Shown piece by piece: positions 51,620 to 61,725 of a DNA stretch of 64,000 nucleotides. Below the pieces are notes generated by a model. The model did not search any database and was not told where the DNA came from. It was given only the letters and a program-made list of their open reading frames with translations. The position numbers were made by a program, and so were the translations under genes. Positions within the stretch are counted from its first letter, which is position 1; every line of letters starts with the position of its first letter. The DNA comes from Chryseobacterium taiwanense (lineage in GTDB: Bacteria; Bacteroidota; Bacteroidia; Flavobacteriales; Weeksellaceae): positions 452,091 to 516,090 of the forward strand of contig NZ_JWTA01000005.1 in assembly GCF_000813825.1 (NCBI RefSeq). Reading direction: 5' to 3'.

Positions 51620-52870
51620 ATGAGTCAAAGACAAAAATTCATTGGATGGATGCTTATGCTTGCAGTCACGTGCATCGGGTGCCAAAATGAGGAAATTTCT
51701 TCTGTTACAAAGGAAGAAGAGCTTTCACCAAAACTTAACGCCAATAAATTGGCTTCGGAAATCAGTGTAAATGCTTATGTTGATACAAGTAGCTACATCA
51801 ATTCTGGTTTTAGTTTTCTAAACCCATCTCAACTCGACAAAAACCGTCAGGCAATAGGCGGAAGTGCTTACACCGAAGTTTATGGATTCAATATTCCTGA
51901 AGAAAACAGAGTAAGAGGAATTCGTTGGAATACCGATGATGAAACTACATCGATCTGGAGACCACAAGGGATTGCAGGTTTTACTAAAGATGGCGTTCGC
52001 TATCTGTTGGTAAGTTGGTATGCAAAAGATGATGCTGAATTTAAAGGTTCCCGAATTACTCTGATTGATATTAGCCCAAGTTCAAGTACTTATCTTACCT
52101 ATCGTCATATTCTGTTGGTACAGCCTGATGTTCCGGCAAATGTAACAACCTATTCACAATATGGCTTTTACGCTCCACTGAATGTACATGCCGGTGGAAT
52201 TGCCTATTTTAATGGTAAAATATATCTCAGCAGCACGAATTTAGGGGTTCGTGTATTCGATTTGAATAAAATAATTGAAGTAAGTACGGGTGATACAACC
52301 AATGATAAATGTGGTAAAGACACAAGCGGTAATTTATACGCCTTTAATTATAGATATATATTGCCTCAAATAGGATATCAAAAGATCAATGATGCAGATC
52401 CTTTCTCCACGATACAGGTCAATGAAGAAGGAACTCAGCTCTGGACAGGACAATATTATGCAGGAAGTGCGGATGCAAGCATTGTTCCTCAAGTATTTGG
52501 TTTCCCTATTGATGCAAATGGAATGCTTCAAAATACAGGGATTGTTGCTGTAACTCCAAAGAATAGTCTTTTCACAGATAGTCACGCTCATGGAATACAA
52601 GGGGTGTTCAGAAAAGGAAACAGAACATGGCTTTCGTGTACAGGATCTCCAAGCAATTCTTATGGTTCGAATGCAAGATTAGCCCGTTATACCGATGGAG
52701 CTGATGATACTGTACGTTACCGATGGCCATATGGAGCAGAATCTCTTTACTATGAATCTCAATATAATTATCTGTGGAGCTTAACGGAATATGAACCTAA
52801 TGCTGGTGCACAGAATGGAAGCCAGGTCAATCGATGTATTTTTGCGGTTGATTTTTCTAAATATGAATAG
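51620..52870 (+). CDS. lipoprotein, propeller-like, function unknown
   Basis: A 416-residue lipoprotein with lipobox TCIGC (Cys21). The mature part has beta-rich units (QGIAGFTKDGVRYLLVSWYAKDD, HAGGIAYFNGKIYLSSTNLGVRVFDL, HAHGIQGVFRKGNRTWLSCTG), the style of a propeller; His residues in HAGG and HAHG may be functional. Similar secreted proteins occur in Actinobacteria and Bacteroidota without a known role. Monocistronic, convergent with the serine hydrolase gene, with a nested inverted-repeat element between the two stops. Confidence 0.75.
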   Translation: MSQRQKFIGWMLMLAVTCIGCQNEEISSVTKEEELSPKLNANKLASEISVNAYVDTSSYINSGFSFLNPSQLDKNRQAIGGSAYTEVYGFNIPEENRVRGIRWNTDDETTSIWRPQGIAGFTKDGVRYLLVSWYAKDDAEFKGSRITLIDISPSSSTYLTYRHILLVQPDVPANVTTYSQYGFYAPLNVHAGGIAYFNGKIYLSSTNLGVRVFDLNKIIEVSTGDTTNDKCGKDTSGNLYAFNYRYILPQIGYQKINDADPFSTIQVNEEGTQLWTGQYYAGSADASIVPQVFGFPIDANGMLQNTGIVAVTPKNSLFTDSHAHGIQGVFRKGNRTWLSCTGSPSNSYGSNARLARYTDGADDTVRYRWPYGAESLYYESQYNYLWSLTEYEPNAGAQNGSQVNRCIFAVDFSKYE

Positions 52871-53011
52871 TAGAAATACTCAGTGAAAATTAAAATAGGC
52901 AGTCTTTTTGAGATCGCCTATTTTTTTAATAATATCTTCTGAAGCTGTTTCCTTTTTTTACTTAGCTTTCTTTGTCTTGTAATATTAAAAGTTTAAATTA
53001 ATTTTGATGAC

Positions 53012-53137
53012 TATATACAATTTTACACTATTGTCCTTCTGACGAAGGAAGAATCTAAGATATCATGAGATTCTTCCTTCGTCAGAATGACAGAGTTATA
53101 ATAATAAGATAGCAGGATTAATGTAAAATTGTATATA
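53012..53137. repeat. nested inverted-repeat element (MITE/REP-like)
   Basis: Outer arms TATATACAATTTTACA (53012-53027) and its perfect inverse (53122-53137). Inner arms TTCTGACGAAGGAAGAATCT (53037-53056) and its perfect inverse (53068-53087) around an 11-base loop. The inner arm belongs to the same family as the REP-like copies near 29-30 kb (TGTCAT-CTGA-CGAAG-ATCT). It lies between convergent genes and could also act as a transcription end. Confidence 0.75.
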
Positions 53138-53143
53138 ATTACT

Positions 53144-54655
53144 TTAATTTTTAGTCGAGAGAATTTTATTGATTTTCAGAATCATTTCCTTCGCATTGTG
53201 ATTGGTAGGATCAAGTTCCAAAGATTTCTGATAATCGCTTTTTGATAATGCATATTCTTTTTTATTAAAATAAACTTCACCACGGCTGTCGTAAACATTC
53301 CCTGAATTCGGAAACTCATTGACATTTAAAGTGAAAATCTTAAGTGCTGCATCTAGTTGACTATCTCTTAAAAATTCGTAGCCAAGCTCGTTCAGTTCAT
53401 TTTCATTGTTGAAGTTATAGCCTTTTGGATTATTCTTTTTCAGTTCTTTGTACAGCGCAATTCCTTTGTCAACATTTTTTAAACATTCTTTTCTGATGGT
53501 TAAACCGATAGATTCTTTTTGTGGCTCGATAGGATAATTCTTCCATTGATTCAAGCTGGCAATACTTAAAAGGATTTCATCTATTAATTTAAAATTATTA
53601 CCGTTGGTCATCACTGCCAAACCATTTCCATCTTCAAGACTTCCAATATAATAACATACGAAACCTTCATTTCCACCACTGTGTCCGAAATATTTTGTGC
53701 CTTTAAAATCGTTCAGAAATACACCGTAATTATTTTCAATTCTCTTTACAGACATTTCTTTGGATAGAACTTTATTCGATTTCCCTACTAATGATAACTG
53801 GGTTTCGATGATATATTTTGCCAAATCATTTGGATTAGTCCATAAACCGGCTGCAGCTTTTTCAGGATAAATATGATATTTACCTTTTACTTCTTTTCCA
53901 TTGTTATAAGCTGTTGCGAGTAGTTTTGCTTTATCCTGAGAAGGGGGCTGATTGTAGGAACTTTCATTCATTCCTAATAGTATCAAAACATTTTTCCACA
54001 TATAATCTTGGTAGTTTTCTCCTGTAGTATTTTCAAGAATTAATTGTGAAATGGTTGTTCCACCGCCTGAATACTGGAATTTAAGATTGGGTTCAAACAC
54101 AGAACGAACTGCAGGAGAATTGGCAGGATTCTGCCCATTAAGAATTTGTATTATGGTTGGTAAATCTTTTCCTTTTTGATAGCCTCCGAAACCATGAACA
54201 GACAGACCTGCTTTATGGCTTAAAAGATTCGCTATGGAGATTTTTTTACCTTTAGAAACAGAGTCGTATGGAAATTTCCAGGTTTTAAGATAGTTATTGA
54301 TGTCATCATCTAAAGTTAATTTTCTTTGTTCAACCAATTTTAAAATACCAAGACTATTGATCGACTTGCTGATCGAAGCCGCTTGAAACAATGTCTGCGG
54401 AGTTGCCTTTCTGTTTTCAGCAACATCTGCATAACCGTAAGCTTTTGACCATTCTACCTTATAATCTTTGATGACCGCAATGCTTACCGCATTCATATTA
54501 TAGAAAGCCATTCTTTCTTTTAAAGTCCATTTTTTGGTTTTCGATGTATCCCAGCCAAGTAGATTGTCTTCAAATGATTTTATTTTATCATTTACATTTT
54601 GTGCAAAAACATTCAGGGATAAAGACAGCAGTAAGATGAGATTTAGTTTTTTCAT
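53144..54655 (-). CDS. serine hydrolase (beta-lactamase fold) with TPR tail
   Basis: A 503-residue secreted protein (signal MKKLNLILLLSLSLNVFAQ). The class C beta-lactamase / D-alanyl carboxypeptidase-type domain has the SxxK motif SISK (Ser94, Lys97), a YSG motif in FQYSGGGT, and HSGG as the third box. The C-terminal 130 residues contain TPR repeats (NEFPNSGNVYDSRGEVYFNKKEYALSKSDYQKSLELDP). It probably cleaves a peptide or ester substrate in the periplasm; antibiotic hydrolysis is not implied. It is in tandem with a paralogue at 54728. Confidence 0.92.
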   Translation of the reverse strand: MKKLNLILLLSLSLNVFAQNVNDKIKSFEDNLLGWDTSKTKKWTLKERMAFYNMNAVSIAVIKDYKVEWSKAYGYADVAENRKATPQTLFQAASISKSINSLGILKLVEQRKLTLDDDINNYLKTWKFPYDSVSKGKKISIANLLSHKAGLSVHGFGGYQKGKDLPTIIQILNGQNPANSPAVRSVFEPNLKFQYSGGGTTISQLILENTTGENYQDYMWKNVLILLGMNESSYNQPPSQDKAKLLATAYNNGKEVKGKYHIYPEKAAAGLWTNPNDLAKYIIETQLSLVGKSNKVLSKEMSVKRIENNYGVFLNDFKGTKYFGHSGGNEGFVCYYIGSLEDGNGLAVMTNGNNFKLIDEILLSIASLNQWKNYPIEPQKESIGLTIRKECLKNVDKGIALYKELKKNNPKGYNFNNENELNELGYEFLRDSQLDAALKIFTLNVNEFPNSGNVYDSRGEVYFNKKEYALSKSDYQKSLELDPTNHNAKEMILKINKILSTKN

Positions 54656-54727
54656 TTAGAAATATTAATTGATTTTGTATTTAATAAGACAATTAAGAAA
54701 TGGATGTTGTTACATTTTGGGACTGGT

Positions 54728-56149
54728 TTACTTGCCCCTTTCTTTCTCGATTTTTTCTATCATTTTTTCTGCATTACCGTTGGTTCCGCCAAGACTGATT
54801 GCTTTTTTATAACTCTCTATTGCTAAATCATATTGCTTATTTGTATAATATGCTTCTCCTAGACTGTCAAATACATTAGCATCTTTAGAAAACTCTTTTG
54901 TAGCTAATTTAAATACTATTATTGATTCATTCATTTTTCCAAGTCTTAATAATTCATATCCTAATTTATTAAGTTCACTTGGGTTTTCAAAGCTATATTC
55001 TTTTTCAGAATTTTTTTTGAGTAAATAATACGTTTCAATACTTTTATTTACATCGTTGAGAGATTCTTTTCTTATCGTTTGATAAATAGATTTTTTAGGA
55101 ATTTCGTACTCTTTTCCTAATATTAAATTGTGAATAATATGTCCTAAATCCCAAACTTTATTTAGATTGTTTGACACTAGAATTATCGTCATATTATTTT
55201 TAAAATCGTTTAAAAAAATGGATTCAAATTTATAAGAAACTCCATTGTGTCTTTGCAATTCATCTTTTTCAAAGTATCTGCCAAGTGATCCGCCTTCGTC
55301 TTTTGCATAGGGATTATTCAATAAGGTTTGAAAGGATTTTTTGGATATTAATCGGTTATGATTCATCGCATCAATCCATTTATAGAGATCATTGATATCT
55401 ACCCAAAGCCAGCCGCTAATAAAGTTCATTTCCGGACATCGGACATTGTCCATATCATAACAAGACGTTCGGTTTTTATAACCCGGTTTTGGGTCAAATA
55501 CCGAATTGGTCATTTTCAAAGGCTTGATGATATTTTTAATGACAAATTCCTCAAATGATATTCCGGTTACCTTTTCAATGATTCTTCTTTGTAAAAATAC
55601 ATTGCCATTATCATATTTGTAACCAGTTCCAGGTTCAAAAAGTAAAGTATTATTACTTCTCAAAATTTTCCAAGCATCATCATCAGTTACCGAACTTAAG
55701 CCTGACTCTATTTTGGGAATACCACTCGCATAATTAATCAAATGTCTAATCGTTACTTTTTCTGCCCATTTTGGTAATCCCAAATTAAATTTGGAAATCG
55801 GGTCATCAAGACTTAGAAGACCACGTTCAACCAAAATCATGATGGAAACTGCATTAAATTCTTTTGCAATAGAACCAATGTTAAAGATTGATTTTTTATT
55901 TAAAGCTGTTTGCTTCGTTTCATCAGTAAAACCAAATGATTTTTGATAGATAATTTTGTTGTTTTTGGCAACAAGGACATTTCCATTGAATAAACCTCTT
56001 TCATAAGATTTTGCCATTAAGGAATCAATTTGATTGGTATGATCTGTTTTTATGTTTTGGGGAGTTATTTTTTGTTTTAATTCAACTTTAGATTGGCTAA
56101 AAGCAGAAATTGATAAAAGCGCAAAAAGTACAAATAGGAAATTTCTCAT
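54728..56149 (-). CDS. serine hydrolase (beta-lactamase fold) with TPR tail, paralogue
   Basis: A 473-residue protein. The frame is open to 56179, but the signal peptide (MRNFLFVLFALLSISAFSQ) starts at the ATG ending at 56149. SxxK is SIAK (Ser93, Lys96) and the second motif is YDNGN. The expected HxG third box is replaced in part (RHNGVS). The TPR tail (EFSKDANVFDSLGEAYYTNKQYDLAIESYKKAISLGG) matches that of the gene at 53144. The two likely arose by tandem duplication and have diverged a lot. Confidence 0.9.
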   Translation of the reverse strand: MRNFLFVLFALLSISAFSQSKVELKQKITPQNIKTDHTNQIDSLMAKSYERGLFNGNVLVAKNNKIIYQKSFGFTDETKQTALNKKSIFNIGSIAKEFNAVSIMILVERGLLSLDDPISKFNLGLPKWAEKVTIRHLINYASGIPKIESGLSSVTDDDAWKILRSNNTLLFEPGTGYKYDNGNVFLQRRIIEKVTGISFEEFVIKNIIKPLKMTNSVFDPKPGYKNRTSCYDMDNVRCPEMNFISGWLWVDINDLYKWIDAMNHNRLISKKSFQTLLNNPYAKDEGGSLGRYFEKDELQRHNGVSYKFESIFLNDFKNNMTIILVSNNLNKVWDLGHIIHNLILGKEYEIPKKSIYQTIRKESLNDVNKSIETYYLLKKNSEKEYSFENPSELNKLGYELLRLGKMNESIIVFKLATKEFSKDANVFDSLGEAYYTNKQYDLAIESYKKAISLGGTNGNAEKMIEKIEKERGK

Positions 56150-56251
56150 ATTGGATTCTGATTTTATAATTTGATGCAAATATGCCTCAGAAAAGCTTAG
56201 GACGCGACCGATTAAAAAAAATCGAACTCATTTTTTGAAAATACTTTGATT

Positions 56252-57388
56252 TTACAAAGCCTCTTTTCTGTAATCAGTTGGTGTTTTTCCTGTATATTTT
56301 TTGAAAGAAGTATTAAACGAAGATTTGGAATTAAAACCAACTTGATATAAAATTTCCAAAACAGTGAGTTCTTTTTGGGAAGGATCTGCAAGAATTTGCA
56401 TTGCTTTTTCAATTCTATATTCGTTTACGAAATCAAAAAAGTGTTTATCCATATACAAGTTAATTAAAGTAGAAAGATCTTTAACGGGCATTTTTACCTG
56501 CTCAGCTAAATCCTGAATGGTTAATGATGAATCCAAATAAGGTTCTTTTTCTATCATAAAGTCTTTTAAGAATTCGATTTCCTTATTTTTTTCTTCATTG
56601 ATTAATGGATTCTTTTTTTGTTTCGGAATAACTTCTGTAATGGGTTTTAGATTGGAATGTACTCCTCGAAAAAAGTCTGGATTGTTTAATGCAGTCAACA
56701 AATACCAACATGTGCAAAATAAAAATGCGAACCCATCAAGCGTTACAATCCAGGCTCGAATCTCGCCCGGACCAAAGATAAAAGTAACCAGCCATCTTAT
56801 TAGGACTATAAAATGTAATAAATAATATAGAATAGTTATTTTGTAAAGTGCGTTGAGGGTAGAAATATTGGGGTTTGTATAATTCTCAAGATAGACCGTT
56901 TTGGATTTTCTGATTACAAGAAATGAAGCAATAAAATATACCTGAAATAGAAATTCGAATAGAAAATAAAAAAATTGTGTGATAGGCATTTTATAGATGC
57001 CGTTTATAAAATGTATTTTCGAGGGTATGTCTACAAAGTAAATCCCCCACATTAAATACAAATTGTAAGCAACAAACGGAATTATGTGCAATGCATGTTT
57101 TGGTTTTAGCCGAAAGTTTGTGTAGCAAACAGACAACACATAAAGATAAAATGATGCCGGAACCAGATAGACAATACTCCAGCGAAATGCCTCAAGGTTG
57201 ATATGATTTACCGGGAGATCTCGCGTAAGAAATTTGATGGCATCTACGGCATTTGTAAAAAGAAAAAAAGCAATCAGCCAATTTGAAAGTCTGTGCTTAG
57301 TTTTTACAGTCATCAAAAACAGGGCAAGCAAAAATACCATGAAAATCCCAATCGCGGAAACGAGATGCAGAAAATTGAACTTGTCCAT
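56252..57388 (-). CDS. AraC-type regulator with N-terminal membrane domain
   Basis: A 378-residue protein. About seven hydrophobic helices fill the first 230 residues (LVSAIGIFMVFLLALFLM and others) and an AraC helix-turn-helix domain ends it (MPVKDLSTLINLYM and TVLEILYQVGFNSKSSFNTSFKKYTGKTPTDYRK). It is a one-component membrane sensor of a kind common in Bacteroidota. It lies upstream of the two serine hydrolase genes on the same strand, so it may control them; no shared operator was found. Confidence 0.92.
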   Translation of the reverse strand: MDKFNFLHLVSAIGIFMVFLLALFLMTVKTKHRLSNWLIAFFLFTNAVDAIKFLTRDLPVNHINLEAFRWSIVYLVPASFYLYVLSVCYTNFRLKPKHALHIIPFVAYNLYLMWGIYFVDIPSKIHFINGIYKMPITQFFYFLFEFLFQVYFIASFLVIRKSKTVYLENYTNPNISTLNALYKITILYYLLHFIVLIRWLVTFIFGPGEIRAWIVTLDGFAFLFCTCWYLLTALNNPDFFRGVHSNLKPITEVIPKQKKNPLINEEKNKEIEFLKDFMIEKEPYLDSSLTIQDLAEQVKMPVKDLSTLINLYMDKHFFDFVNEYRIEKAMQILADPSQKELTVLEILYQVGFNSKSSFNTSFKKYTGKTPTDYRKEAL

Positions 57389-57511
57389 TTTTTTTAATAG
57401 AGATACAAATCTACGATCTAAAGAATTATAAAATCAATAATATTTTTGATTTGGTTAAGCGGGTTTGATGAATATTGCATTATTTTCACTAGGAATTACT
57501 TAGAACATACT

Positions 57512-59212
57512 CTAAGAAATCTGGTGGTTCCGTTTAAGATTACGGATAAAGTCTGTCGGCCGTACGCCATTGATGTCAAAAAAGAGATCTGAAAAATTCT
57601 GCCTGGATGCGATACCACATTCTTGTGCCAAGGTTTCAACGCTATATTTGAGAAAGACCTTATTTTTGTGCAGCTGTTCTGTGATATAACCGATTCTCAA
57701 AGTACCAAGGTATTTATTAAAATTTGTACCCTTGTGTTCGTTGATGATCTGTGAAAGATAATTGACATTGGTCTGTAACTGAGTCGCTAACTTCTGTTGT
57801 GTAAGACCTTTTTGTAGAAAACCTTTCTCTTTTTCAAATGTTTCCAATCTCAATAAAATTTGTTGAGTAATTTCATCAGGGACTTGAAGTTTAGGTTTTT
57901 CAGTTATTTCAGAGGCTGAATCTTTAATAGAATTAAGCTCATTTTCCACCTGTTGCAACTGATTTTTTAATGTAAAATATTCACGTTTGGATTTGCGGTG
58001 CTCCAGCAATTTATAAATACTGAATATGATTGATAATGTCAACAAAACTGCGGTAAAAAGAAGGATGTAAAATGTTCTTGCCTCTTTTTTTATCAATAAT
58101 TCCTGTTGTACTTCCAAAGTATGTTTATCATATTCTTTGTGGATTTTGCCGGAAAGGTACTGGAAATTTCCATTTAAATTTTCATCAACTTTTAAGAGCT
58201 GTCTTGTATAATATAATTCTTCTTTTACGTTGATGTTATTCTGCTGATTTTCCAGAAGATATTCGAAAGCGGGGCGGACTTCGGGAACAACAAATTGATG
58301 TCTGTTGAAAATAGAATCTACTTTCTTAAAGGAATCTAAAGCCAGATGTTTTTGATCGATTTTTTCAAAAAGAAGACCTTGGTAAAAATGAATGATAGAA
58401 ATATTAATGAAATCATCATTTAATATCAATTCAGGGAGCGCTTTATCGAAATAGTTTTGTGCGGCTTTGTAATTGCCTTTCTGTAATTCGGATATGGCTT
58501 TGGATTTATAAAAATAACTTTTTTGTAATTGAATGCTTGAATCGTTTTTTATAAGATGAAGAGCTTTATTAATGTAAATATCTGCCTCTTTAAAGTGATT
58601 CAGTTTTTGAAGACATACAATTGTTTGATGCAGACTGTTTAAATAATCTATAGAAGGAGACTTTGCATTGGCATCATGATCAGCAAAGAAAGCCATACAT
58701 TTTTTAAATAAATGTAAAGCCTCTTCGTTGTATCCCAAATGGGCTTTCATCTCTGCGATATGATAGAGATTTTGATAGGTTAATGCTCTGTTTTTTGATT
58801 TTTCCAGATATTTATAAGCAAAAAGATATTCGTTAAGAGCTTTTTTAAATTGCCTGAAATGATAATAATAAACTACACCTTTCTTGAGATAAGCACTGCC
58901 GATAGTATCTTCGTTTTTGGATAATAATGCGGCCTTTATTGCTTTATTGGCATAACTTAGTTTTTGGTTTTTATCGGTGATGAAAAAGCTTGCATCATCG
59001 TAACCCTGAGCTAATTTTTCGTAATTTTTTTCTTTGGTGGCTTTTGTGATGAAAATATCCAGCCCCTTATCGAAAGCTGTACGGTCATTTTCCGATAGAG
59101 AAAAATATTGTTGTCTCAAAGAGTTATAATCTTGTTCCGGAACAGCTTTTTCCCAAACCAAGCCAAGCACGAGAAAAGAAAACAATACTAAAAATCTGTT
59201 GAATAATTTCAT
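57512..59212 (-). CDS. TPR-containing AraC-type membrane sensor/regulator
   Basis: A 566-residue protein. A signal-anchor-like N-terminus is followed by several TPR units (residues 40-330: KKALNEYLFAYKYLEKSKN, NYKAAQNYFDKALPELI), which should face the periplasm. One membrane helix is at about 375-398 (FYILLFTAVLLTLSIIFSIY), then a coiled coil and a C-terminal AraC HTH domain (LATQLQTNVNYLSQIINEH, SVETLAQECGIASRQNFSDLF). It is divergent from the TonB-dependent barrel gene at 59407, a likely target. Confidence 0.92.
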   Translation of the reverse strand: MKLFNRFLVLFSFLVLGLVWEKAVPEQDYNSLRQQYFSLSENDRTAFDKGLDIFITKATKEKNYEKLAQGYDDASFFITDKNQKLSYANKAIKAALLSKNEDTIGSAYLKKGVVYYYHFRQFKKALNEYLFAYKYLEKSKNRALTYQNLYHIAEMKAHLGYNEEALHLFKKCMAFFADHDANAKSPSIDYLNSLHQTIVCLQKLNHFKEADIYINKALHLIKNDSSIQLQKSYFYKSKAISELQKGNYKAAQNYFDKALPELILNDDFINISIIHFYQGLLFEKIDQKHLALDSFKKVDSIFNRHQFVVPEVRPAFEYLLENQQNNINVKEELYYTRQLLKVDENLNGNFQYLSGKIHKEYDKHTLEVQQELLIKKEARTFYILLFTAVLLTLSIIFSIYKLLEHRKSKREYFTLKNQLQQVENELNSIKDSASEITEKPKLQVPDEITQQILLRLETFEKEKGFLQKGLTQQKLATQLQTNVNYLSQIINEHKGTNFNKYLGTLRIGYITEQLHKNKVFLKYSVETLAQECGIASRQNFSDLFFDINGVRPTDFIRNLKRNHQIS

Positions 59213-59379
59213 TGTTAGAAGTTAATGTATACAAAAATAGACTATTTTTTCAATGAAGCTCAGTGGCTCAGCGCGATGAGTTCGGTATTTATTCTAACAC
59301 ATTGATAAATTAGGACTTTGGTATGGTCTTAATTCATCATTTAGGACGTAAAATGTTTTAGAAATTTTTTATCCAGAGC

Positions 59380-59387
59380 TATATTTG
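59380..59387 (+). promoter_or_regulatory. -7 box (TATATTTG)
   Basis: Exact TAnnTTTG match 19 bases before the start of the barrel gene. No -33 TTG at the proper distance, which would fit activator control by the divergent AraC-type sensor. Confidence 0.5.
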
Positions 59388-59406
59388 GCAAAAATTCAAA
59401 ATTAAT

Positions 59407-61725
59407 ATGAAAAGCATTATTGCGCTTCTCTGTCTGTTTTCAATTAGTCTTTCGGCTCAGAGCTATTTCAGCATTTCAGGTGAGATTCTGGATCAGAGAA
59501 ATCAGAGGTTGGAATTGTCGGAAGTTAATTTATTGGGTGATCAGAATCAAATCATCAAGTCCATAGTTTCGCAAGACGGCACATTTGAATTCAAAAATAT
59601 TGATGCCAATACTTCTTATCATATCCAGGTTGTTAATCATTCACAATTACAGAATGAACCTTCGTTTACTTTAAATGCAGACTATAGGATTAAAATAATT
59701 TTCAATTCTCACATAACAGAACTGGAAGAATTGAAGATCGTTAAAAACAGGAATAGTGTAAAAACAGAAAATGGAAATTTAAATATTGACATTGCCAATT
59801 CTGCTTTAAGCAAAGTGGCAAATCCTACAGATTTGTTATCCCGACTCCCTTTTGTAAGGATAGATCCAAATGGTGAAAATCTCTCTTTTGTTGGCAAAGG
59901 GGTGCCTTTATTGTACATCGATAATCAGAGAGTTGATTTTTCTGTCATAAACACTCTGTCGGTTGATGATATAAAGTCAATAGAACTAATACGAAATCCG
60001 TCTATTAAATATGAAGCTGAAGGAAAAGCTGTTATAAAAATCAATCTAAAAAAAAGTAAAAAGGATGGTCAAAAATTGATACTGACCGAAACAGGGGTTT
60101 TCCAAAAAAAGTACAGTAATTACTTCTCCGGAAATTATCAGGCAAAGAAAAATAAAACGGAGTGGAAATTAAACGCTTCTTACAATCAGATCAATCACTG
60201 GGAAAGCAATGGTTTTGATTATGAGATTGATACAAAAGCAATAGCTTCAGATTATATTATAAAATCAATAACAAAGCGTCCACAATTGATTTTTGGAGCA
60301 AACTTCTATCAGGAATTAGGTAAGGAAGGTGATTATATTTCTTTGGCTATCAATAGCAATATGCGACCGGATAAAGGTAATAATACCACTGTGACCAATT
60401 ATTCTGAAAGTACCATAAATACGAATGTACAAACTTTAAACATACAAGATAGAAATCGTACAACAGTAAATGCAATATTTAATTTTAATAAAAATCTGCC
60501 AAAATTAAATGCCAATATTTTCACAGGCTTCCAATATAAAAGAGAAACAGATCATGTGAACTACAATTTCTATGATAATAAAGATTTTTCGGGTTACGAA
60601 TTCAGTCAGTCCCGAGATCAGCTTTATTCCGGAAACGTTTATTCTGGTCGAATAGATATAGAGAAAAAATTCTCAGATCTTTTTAAAGCTGAATTGGGAG
60701 GAAGCTTTAACAGCGCAGAAACATTTACGGATAATACCACTCAGTTTGGGAGTACTAAAGAGCCGGAACGTTTGGAATACTTTTTCAGAGAATCTAATGC
60801 GGCAACTTATGCGAATTTGGATTTCAATATGGAAAAGTTTGCTCTGAAAACAGGAGTAAGAATGGAAAATACCATTGCAAAAGGTGAAAATAAAGAAACT
60901 GAAGCAGATAATATTACACGCAACTATACAGATTGGTTCCCATCTTTTCAGCTCAGTTTTGAACCAAATGAGCATTTTAACTACAGCTTAGATTATCGGA
61001 AAAGCATCTCAAGACCCAATTATGGTGATCTGGCATCGGGAGGTTTGTATGGAAGTCCTTACATAGAATATAGAGGAAACCCATTGTTATTGCCATCATA
61101 CACAAATACATTTACCCTGAGTGCCAAACTGAAAAAATGGTCAGTTACGGCTTCTTTTTATGAAAGTAAAAATCCGATGGGCTATACTTTGGTTTTTGAT
61201 GAAGCTAAGAATATATCAACATTTAAGATTGTTAATTTTGATAAAGAAATCGGAGGGAATCTGGGTGTAGACTATGAATTGATACTTAAAAAACTGAAAT
61301 CACAGAATAACCTAAGCCTTAATTATGATAAGATTGAAGATGCTATGGCTATATCTAGGAAAAGTACACCTTATCTCTATTTTTCAACCAATAATAGCTA
61401 TAGTTTAAGAAAATATCTCAGTATTTTGCTGGATGCTTCTTATATAAGCAACCGTACTGAAGGTATTTTTGAGTATAATTCAATGTGTCTGGTAAATATG
61501 GGAGTAAATGCTAATTTAGGTCAGTTTGATTTTACTGTAAGGTATAACGATATATTTAAACAAATGGATTATATTCAAAAATTGACTTATAAAAAAATAT
61601 CATCTACAGGTACTTTTTATGGTAATACACCTACCATATCTTTAACTGTAAAATACAACCTTGGTAAAATCAGTAAATCCAATTACAAAGAAAAAGAAGT
61701 CAATGAAAACGCTAACCGTTTATAG
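59407..61725 (+). CDS. TonB-dependent outer-membrane beta-barrel protein
   Basis: A 772-residue outer membrane protein with signal peptide MKSIIALLCLFSISLSAQ. Residues 20-100 are a carboxypeptidase-regulatory-like domain (SISGEILDQRNQRLELSEVNLLG). A plug lies at about 110-220 (LSKVANPTDLLSRLPFVRID, IDNQRVD, DIKSIELIRNPSIKYEAEGKAVIKI). The rest is a barrel of the OMP_b-brl_3 type (DWFPSFQLSFEPNEHFNYSLDYRKSISRPNYGDL). It probably imports peptides, metal chelates or other ligands. Divergent from a TPR-AraC sensor; no lipoprotein partner is seen. Confidence 0.9.
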   Translation: MKSIIALLCLFSISLSAQSYFSISGEILDQRNQRLELSEVNLLGDQNQIIKSIVSQDGTFEFKNIDANTSYHIQVVNHSQLQNEPSFTLNADYRIKIIFNSHITELEELKIVKNRNSVKTENGNLNIDIANSALSKVANPTDLLSRLPFVRIDPNGENLSFVGKGVPLLYIDNQRVDFSVINTLSVDDIKSIELIRNPSIKYEAEGKAVIKINLKKSKKDGQKLILTETGVFQKKYSNYFSGNYQAKKNKTEWKLNASYNQINHWESNGFDYEIDTKAIASDYIIKSITKRPQLIFGANFYQELGKEGDYISLAINSNMRPDKGNNTTVTNYSESTINTNVQTLNIQDRNRTTVNAIFNFNKNLPKLNANIFTGFQYKRETDHVNYNFYDNKDFSGYEFSQSRDQLYSGNVYSGRIDIEKKFSDLFKAELGGSFNSAETFTDNTTQFGSTKEPERLEYFFRESNAATYANLDFNMEKFALKTGVRMENTIAKGENKETEADNITRNYTDWFPSFQLSFEPNEHFNYSLDYRKSISRPNYGDLASGGLYGSPYIEYRGNPLLLPSYTNTFTLSAKLKKWSVTASFYESKNPMGYTLVFDEAKNISTFKIVNFDKEIGGNLGVDYELILKKLKSQNNLSLNYDKIEDAMAISRKSTPYLYFSTNNSYSLRKYLSILLDASYISNRTEGIFEYNSMCLVNMGVNANLGQFDFTVRYNDIFKQMDYIQKLTYKKISSTGTFYGNTPTISLTVKYNLGKISKSNYKEKEVNENANRL

